From assembly GCA_014529385.2 (NCBI GenBank), contig CM043952.1, positions 150,689,057 to 150,753,056 of the forward strand: a DNA stretch of 64,000 nt, in the 5' to 3' direction. Every line of letters begins with the position of its first letter. The first letter of the stretch is position 1. Below the pieces are notes generated by a model. The model saw only the letters and a program-made list of their open reading frames with translations, was not told the origin of the DNA and made no database searches. The stretch comes from Adiantum capillus-veneris (Eukaryota; Streptophyta; Polypodiopsida; Polypodiales; Pteridaceae). This document shows positions 57,372 through 64,000 of the stretch, piece after piece. Position numbers and translations under genes: made by a program.

Positions 57372-57545
57372 TTTTGTCTAACCAGTCCCGCGCCGACGCG
57401 GGATGTTCTAGGCCTGTGTCCGGCTAGGTTGGTATTACAACAATGGAATATTTTTATGTCAAGCATGCAATACTTTTCTTCAACGGGATAGTGGCATAAC
57501 TAGTCCTACGTCGACGCGGGATAGTTTAGAGTAGTGTCTCAAAGT
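57372..57545 (+). repeat. Diverged palindrome relatives, copies 3 and 4
   Basis: AACCAGTCCCGCGCCGACGC (57380 on) and AACTAGTCCTACGTCGACGC (57498 on) are each followed by GGGAT and a TAGA/GTGTC-containing right arm. They are shorter and less symmetric than copies 1 and 2 but share the CGNCGACGC centre. Confidence 0.6.
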
Positions 57546-60132
57546 ATAGAGTTTGCATAAGTTTGTATGACCTTTAGTTATCAAACATGAATTTTTAAAT
57601 GAAATGTACAAATGTCTTTATTATTAGGTCTGTTTAATAAAAAGTTTATTAGTGTTATTTTTGAAGGTTTTTTTTTTTAATGTAGCCCCTCCACTGCTAG
57701 GGGAGGTTCAAGAATACGCGGCAGGAGTGCATCAGTTTCAAAACCTGTTTGTAGTGATCAAGTTAGCTCGGTGGCCGAGACGGAGTTGCCAGATGAGAGC
57801 GATAGTCATGATATTGGTTTGGGTTCTTTACATGAAGTGGACCAAGAGATAGCTAATGTTGAAGCTGCTATGCAAATAGTGCCATTTAGAATGAGACCTG
57901 AAATACATCCAAGTGTTGCAGATGAGGATGATAGTACATTGCACTTGGATCGAGGAGAGGATATTCTAAGTAAAACAAGTGTTTTTAGTTGCTTTGAATG
58001 TCCTCCCATACCTCTTTGCAGGCTTATACCTCATGCTAAAGTTCGTGGTTTAAGGCCAGATGTAAGTGGCTTGAGGTCTGCATTTGCTAGAGAAGGCTAC
58101 ATCAAAGAGAAGGGTGCATTTATAGTTTCATTGTCTACATGTCAAATGGAAGAAACTCTAGTCACAGGTATGCTTTCTTATTTTTACCTTTCTTCATTTC
58201 TTTTGATGATCATAAGTAAACGTATGTCTTTTTTTTTGTAAGATTCTATTATTGATGGATGGGATCCAATATGGAAACAAGTCAATATAGAGTTTGAAGA
58301 AGAGGTAGCTGCACATCCACAATTTGAATCCCTTGCCCACAAAATGTTCTATGTGTGGGAAGGGAATCATCGGACAGTTGCTTGGCGAGAAGCCATTAAT
58401 GAAATGTACTCTACTAACAAAGAGAGGCATTGTAGAGTTTTATGTACAATAATTGATACTACAAAGGTGTCAGAGGTTGCATTGTTGACTAGTCTTCAAA
58501 GAATGAACTTGTAAGTAAAATGCTAAATCAAGTGCATTGTTTGATGTATTTATATTATTTTGCCAGTTCTTTAAAAACAAATTATTTGTTTCTGTAGCAT
58601 GAACACACATGCTTTGGTTACCTCTCACTTGAGAGATGAACTTGTCAATTGCTCAAATATTTGTGCGGCCGATCATGAAGATTATCTCCGTGCACTACCA
58701 GAGGCAGATCAGAAACTCATTGACACTCTCCGAAAAAGAGGGACAAAAGGGGAAGAGCCTTGGCATCCTCTTACACGGAGATATCTTGCTCGTTTGTTAT
58801 TTGATGTAAGTGTACTACATTCTTGAATTTAAGTATAATTTCTTTGTGATTTTAATGTTTTTATTGAATACTTATTGAAAGGTTCAAATGTCAAAGGAGC
58901 TCCAAAGTAAGATAGAGAGCAAGAAAGATACTCTATCGCCACAAGCTCTGAAACAAGAAGAGAAACAAATAATCGGAGACTCATACATAAAATATGGGGA
59001 TCGTGTTGGAAAGGTATGGTTCTTTTGACTAGGTTGCATTGTTTGTCTTTAAGTGCTTTTTTTAATGAAAGTTATGTGACAAATTTTGAATATTGTTGAT
59101 CCTTGACATGGTAAAGAGTGGTTTGATAAAGTAATGAGTTTGAAATGGGGCCAAGAGAGTTGGGAGACATTAGAGAAGCTTAATTTAATTGCTCTTCACG
59201 ATGCAAAAATGAAAAATAAGATCTTATGGTTATCATTGCTGGAGTCTAGCAAGATTACATGAGTGGCTTACGGATTGACTTGAGGTGACCATAGATTCCG
59301 TAGGTAGGTAACATGAGTTTGGGTTTCTATCTTTAGTTGTTTCTTTTATAATTTATCTTTTTGTAAATTATATCACTTGATTGTTATAGTTGGTTGAAAA
59401 GAGAGGGTGCTATACAAAGAGTGCTTGATGGTGCTGAGATACTTTTGCTTGACTATGTGGATGTACCGGATGGAATCACAATTCCTCTAGCAGCTACATT
59501 GGAGCTCTACTATGGAGAGATGATAGTAGAGGCTCGTAAATTCATGTTTCCAATAGAGGTGTCTTTGGAGGGCAGAAATAGTGATGCTGAGCTGTAAGCT
59601 CTTAAGAAGATCGACTACTATTGAATGGCTTCACAAAGACTGTTATATAGGTAGTGGTCACTGAAATGTAACTTTATTTTGTAATTTGTGAGTTTCATTG
59701 TGATAATCTAAAAGTTTGCTATACATTTTTTGTTAGATACTTCTATCATTTGTTGGAGAAACAACACATTCTAGTCATTCCTTTGCTTGCTCGATCTTGG
59801 GTCTGTGTTGATAGTGAGGATAGCATGTATCCTCCCACTATGCATCATCGATCACAATGGGAGCTAGATCATTGTCCTTGGTGGATAGCCTATGGATCAA
59901 AATTATCTGTTGGGTCGTGAGAGAGAGATCCACGATGCACAGAGGACTTCAAATCCCTCTACAGCTGTTGACACATCTGATGCAAATGCAAGGAGCAAGA
60001 CCATACATGATAATAGATCCGTTCATGCACATGAGTCTCTTTAATGAGTTTGTCTATGTTTTGTGAGATATAACACAATATTTGTTGAATTTTGTGCATG
60101 GCTATTGAGCATGATTAATGTATTCTTGACAG

Positions 60133-60366
60133 CTTCGCTCCCTAAAGATACAGGGAAGCAACATGAGACAATCGTTGCAACAGAAATGACAGGTGTGAGC
60201 ATAAAAGAAAAGGTTAACTAATCTTATGACATGTGTGAGCATGTACTTTTATTGATCTCTTTGCTATGGCTCACTAATCTCTTCGCTTGGTTGTGTTCCT
60301 TGATAGCTTCTCTACCAAAACATAAGGGGAAGCAACACGAGGTAGAGGAGGAGCTTGACATGAGAG
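60133..60366 (+). repeat. Duplicated 60-base exon pair
   Basis: Two predicted exons, 60133-60192 and 60307-60366, are each exactly 60 bases in the same phase and encode related 20-residue peptides (ASLPKDTGKQHE and ASLPKHKGKQHE at the start). Each follows an AG and precedes GTGTG. Since both ends have the same phase, one or both can be skipped without changing the frame. Confidence 0.6.
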
Positions 60367-61561
60367 GTGTGTCCATAAATAATATAGTTTGCTTAACTCA
60401 CAAAGGATTGCTAATCTTGTAATTGTTTTTTTATTGCACTATGTCATGAAAATGCACCCATGGTTTGGTGATCTCATTGTTTATAACTGGCAGATGCTAT
60501 TGGCACACAGAGCTTGCATCATACGGTGCGATTTGTTTTCCCTAGAGAGCAGTCTGTTCTACAGGCACCGGGAGATCATAGATGTTTAGCTATATCAGGG
60601 GATTATATTACCATTGCACGTGAGTTTTGTTCTGGTGTGCAGTCATTGATATGGATGCCCCTACACGAGCATATGGTCAGAGTCCGATCTACAGATGCTG
60701 GTGGATACAGGAGTGATGGTAGGCTCGTTCCATGGGCTGCTGATTTTGTGTTTCTTGACTTGCGTTTTGGAGGTGTCCTACATTCTACACCCTCACAACC
60801 TCCAATGGGATACTTGCACCGAGGAGCATGTGAGAGCCGCCATTCATTTGACGCACAGTACATTGGCAGATTTTGGATGGCTTGTTGTTTTGGGATCTAT
60901 TGCAGGTATCAATATCTTCTATAATAAGCAAACCTTATTGTTGCTTTATTTGCATTTGAAAATCAGATTTCTATATGGTAAATGATACTCTTCATTGGAT
61001 TGAGAAGATGAGTAGAGCATCTAACATGGTTATTCATCGTCGAGTGATTGCTATTCATCATTCATCTTACGGATTTGTGGATGTGGGTAGAGATCATCAA
61101 GAGGTTGATTTTTATTTTCTTTTGTGCCTAGTGTATGTAATGATTAAACTATAACATTCTAAGTGTTTGTCATGTTTCTTTGCAGTGGGACTCCTACAGA
61201 TACCATCATGCGACACTACTTGCCAGAGTCCGCTTACATAGTCATGGATTCTGGACTTGCATGGCGAGGATGCATGCAACATAGCTCTTACTTCATTGCT
61301 AGTCTTGTTGAGCTCTTATGTAGGCCGAAGGGCCTTTGTTTGGAGTTTGGTTGTGGGACTGCTCCTGTTCTCAAAGCATGTCTCTCTTCAGGACGTGCTT
61401 GTGCAGCATTGGATAGTGATGATGCTTTGGTCTCGACATATGTGTCATCTCTACTTCATCCCCAATCCAGAGGGTAAGATAGACATGAGGCCTCAACTTC
61501 TGCAGACGTGGTGGATGAGGAGAATAGACCTCCCGCTGAGAACCCATTTGATCATTTGTGA

Positions 61562-63265
61562 GCATTCCATTTCTTTTGGTCATGGACATGTTATTTTTTG
61601 AGTGCCTCTCCTTACTTAAATTTTGCTTTTTCAAGCTATGTATGCTCATGGAAATATTTGACAATAGTTAGGTGGCTATTGATGCGGTTTTAAATGATTT
61701 TGAAAAATATTTTTTTGCACTATTCAAAGTCCATTTATTTGCTTTGATGTGTTCATTTTTTTCTTAATTGAAGTGCCTTGCCAGTGTACATTGAGGCTGA
61801 GGCTAAAAGGATGGTGCGAGATCCATGATACAATGTTCAAACCTCCGACAAGCCAAATAAAAGACATGCCTTTATCGATGATGAGTGCGATTCATGCTAA
61901 AGTATCATGTTTTGTACTTGATGAAACCAAATGTTATAGTTAATTTGTTGTTCAAAAATGATATCAGTGTTCACTAAATTATTGCTGATGACTTGAGAAT
62001 GGCAACAAATAATTTCTTCTCTTGTGATATCATGATGAGTGATTCATGCAAAAGTATCGTGTTTTGTATTTAATTTGACCAAAGTTTTACTCGCTGTGGT
62101 CTCTCTCTCTCTCTCTCTCTCTCTCCTCTCTCGCCTCTGGATATCGCTCGGTTTTTTTTTTCGCTCGATATAGTTTGCTCGGTGCTTGGTAAAACTCCAT
62201 AGTTGGAAGATGTCATTGTAGTGTTGTGAGAATGTAGAACATGTGATTGGGTTGAGTCCTACAACAACATATGCATATGATTCATTTTATGCAAAGGCCA
62301 AGGTCCCAATTTTTCCACGCACGGATCTTCCTTTTAGCTTAGGAAAAAACTATGGTATGCCTACTACTTACATACAAGGTGGAGACAATAAAGCAACAAT
62401 CAAATTCACTAAACCATAAAGAAAAGTGCTCCCCTATTGGAAGCTCCATCTCAACCCACCGTAGTCAAGTTGGGGGACTAAAATCCTAAAGATGCAAAGT
62501 AGGAGAAAAAGAAAAGAGACCCAATGCCATGATTAGAAGAGGATGAACACTAGAATTTTGCAATTTTGAGCTTTAGAAAGAAGACATAATATCACCTTAA
62601 AAACCATGAATTATGGGGACCTAGTTACAATGAATACAAATGTAGCAATGTAGATACGTAGGACTTGGAATCCATGACCCAAAATTCTTGACTTTGCACA
62701 TTATCTACCATGTTTGCATTGTATTGCACTTCTAGTGCATCTTTTTTATTGTCTCATGGTCTATTGTCCTTGTAAGCGCCAAAATTGTAATTTGACATGA
62801 TACCCAAGTCCCCCATGGTCTACAGAACTTGTCTATGAAGTTTGGTAGGATTTGGTCAAGTTTTTGCTGCCCAGGTGCCAAATGACGCTTTGTAGCCCTC
62901 TTTACCAAATCTAATAGTTTGAGACCCACAATGGAACCATAGTGGGGATTCGAGGATATGTGAGGGTCCATAGGAATTCTGGAGGTGGTGGTGAGGGGCA
63001 ATTCCATAGGCATTCTAGTGCTACTAGTGAGGGGCGAAAGGGCAATCCTGCTAGAGATCTTTTGATGTAACCTATAGATGAGCCCACTCTAATCCTGACA
63101 TTGATGCCATTCATAAATTCTTTATCTGGTTGGTTTTGTCTTATGTGTGTAACAAGTTGAGCTTCTCTTTGTTGTGTTGCCTTGTGCTTCATAATCCTTA
63201 TTTGAGCTTCTTATTGAGCTTCCTCGATAACTTCTTATTTTTTCAATTTGTGCTCTCTAGTTGCA
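61562..63265. other. Stretch with only simple repeats recognised
   Basis: After the predicted gene end the sequence is AT-rich with a (CT)n tract at 62100-62128. Two overlapping minus-strand ORFs of 93 codons (62732-63192) show no motif. Confidence 0.4.
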
Positions 63266-63269
63266 TGTA

Positions 63270-63620
63270 ATCTTCTAAAAATCTATTGGTTAATGGAAAA
63301 TGATATCTACATGATTTATAACCATTAATCCAATTGGCCATGATATCGCCATCCAAAGTGGCTAGCTTTATAGCTCCACTCGACAAAACATACTCTATAA
63401 CCAATGGTCCATTCCTTTCTTTTTGAACTTCGGGATAATCTACTTCAAGGAGTACATTAGGACTATGTCTCCTTTCCTTTCTTTAACTCCTTCAATGAGA
63501 GTCAATAAACTATTTCTGTTTTCTTTTTTGAGCATAGATGTAAGCAACGGCCACAAGTCTTTGCTCATCTAGTATTTCTAAGTCTTCTTACCTCTTAAAC
63601 AGCTAATGCCCTGACCATTC
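63270..63620 (-). pseudogene. Ty3/gypsy integrase C-terminal remnant (no chromodomain)
   Basis: Minus-strand codons read ILDEQRLVAVAYIYAQKRKQ near 63585-63525, then after stops MDHWLIEYVLSSGAIKLATL and DGDIMANWINGYKSCRYH near 63400-63295. This is the HW-GPY-V...G-A-L-LDG...NG-R-L pattern at the end of integrases from Tat/Athila-type Ty3 elements. At least three stops break it. Confidence 0.65.
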
Positions 63621-63654
63621 ACGTTGTTGCATCTCAAGTGAACCGCCCAATGCG

Positions 63655-63805
63655 ATCCCAATATTTATTTATGCTTTAGGTATTTATTTTACCTATTTGT
63701 CAAATTTGGGGTAGGGAAATTTACTAAGGTGAGTATATAAGCACACGTAGCCCCCATTGTATGATCATCAATTCATTGCCAAGGTTGGTTGGTTCAACAA
63801 TCTCT

Positions 63806-63846
<41 letters not shown>

Positions 63847-63890
63847 TATTCTCCCCATTGCTTTATGCTTTTGCATGATCAAATTTGACA
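63655..63890 (+). repeat. 5' LTR end of another plus-strand LTR element
   Basis: The stretch GGGGTAGGGAAATTTACTAAG, then TATATAAG (63734-63741), resembles the promoter part of LTR A. It goes on through a long (CT)n tract and ends TTTGACA at 63890. The start of the LTR was not located. A primer-site-like GGTATCACAACC follows at 63892. Confidence 0.6.
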
Positions 63891-64000
63891 CGGTATCACA
63901 ACCTCGTGCTCCTTGATTGTTGCGCAGGACAAGCAACCATAGAAGGAGGATCTGCTATCATTAGCAATTCAAAGTGTAGGAAGAATGGCATCATCTCTCT
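63891..64000 (+). mobile_element. Start of an LTR-element interior, cut by window end
   Basis: A primer-site variant (GGTATCACAACC, 63892-63903) is followed by a short leader. A possible gag start ATGGCATCATCTCTCT lies at 63985. The rest is outside the window. Confidence 0.5.

Larger units (their letters stand above)
55650..61561 (+). pseudogene. ParB-like / DNA methyltransferase-like multi-exon gene, probably decayed
   Basis: Proposed exons: 55650-55678, 57686-58167, 58243-58510, 58598-58805, 58882-59013, 59119-59303, 59390-59593, 59737 to about 59990-60060, 60133-60192, 60307-60366, 60494-60905, 60967-61132, 61186-61561. Except around exon 8, junctions are GT-AG and in phase. The N-terminus (MAPKLHPPT) is Ser/Arg-rich. 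Exons 2-3 look like a ParB/sulfiredoxin domain: PIPLCRLIPHAKVRGLRPDV, FAREGYIKEKGAFIVSLS, then WEGNHRTVAWREA (58356 on). Exons 11-13 look like an amino-DNA methyltransferase in permuted order: ADFVFLDLRFGG (motif IV position), ADFGWLVVLGSIAG, then LEFGCGTAPVLKAC (motif I, 61346 on). Lesions are TGA at 59260 and 59281, frameshifts near 59890 and 60775, and TAA at 61475. Function is inferred: DNA modification or DNA binding. Confidence 0.6.

Noticed and set aside
1-64000. CRISPR-like arrays or bacterial defence genes
   Set aside because: All regular repeats have unit lengths or contexts of microsatellites, LTRs or tandem duplications, and introns and LTR elements show a eukaryotic genome.

Overview
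The window looks like nuclear DNA from a land plant with a large, repeat-rich genome. The evidence is the element mix: Ty3/gypsy chromoviruses with initiator-Met-type primer sites, Ty1/copia, CACTA, hAT and MULE-type DNA elements, plus short GT-AG introns with pyrimidine tracts. The species cannot be named from this sequence; a seed-free plant is a guess. No tRNA, rRNA, CRISPR or bacterial-style operon was seen.

Positions 1-26000 are a stack of nested transposons. A hAT remnant (1-1001) sits in an old LTR (1010-1560). Element A (1631-6030) is a short LTR element with an odd Asp/His-rich ORF. Element C (minus strand, about 6031-18347) is split by element B (7106-14748, TSD TTAAT) and by element D (15198-18065, TSD CTGCG). 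C itself lies in the gag of element E (minus strand, 18348-22350), and E lies in the integrase region of element F (plus strand, 22351-25999). F's LTR holds another LTR, which holds a small hAT element (23391-23955, TSD GCTTCATC).

Positions 26000-35686 hold tandem repeats, a gag-like fragment, and a CACTA-like terminus (29811) with a decayed TNP2-type transposase (about 33850-35191). Between the terminus and the transposase is an AACCATAACC minisatellite, split by a small copia element (30551-32872, TSD ACCAT). Element H (35687-44552, minus strand, TSD ATCCA) is a nearly complete Ty3 chromovirus. Positions 44553-51950 are mostly non-coding and include four tandem units of about 0.73 kb with (CA)n tracts (47594-50515) and CT-flanked hairpins (51350-51545).

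The most unusual part is 51950-61561. A MULE-like transposase gene (minus strand, 51950-55112) has a cysteine-rich N-terminal region and a C-terminal SWIM finger. It faces away from a multi-exon plus-strand gene (55650-61561) across about 540 bp. That second gene appears to combine a ParB/sulfiredoxin-like domain (GNHR motif) with a C-terminal amino-DNA-methyltransferase-like domain (FGCGT motif). Most of its splice phases agree, but it carries in-frame stops and frameshifts, so this copy may be a recent pseudogene. The right edge (63270-64000) has a Ty3 integrase remnant and the 5' LTR of another element. Most other coding sequence in the window is retroelement gag-pol in different states of decay.
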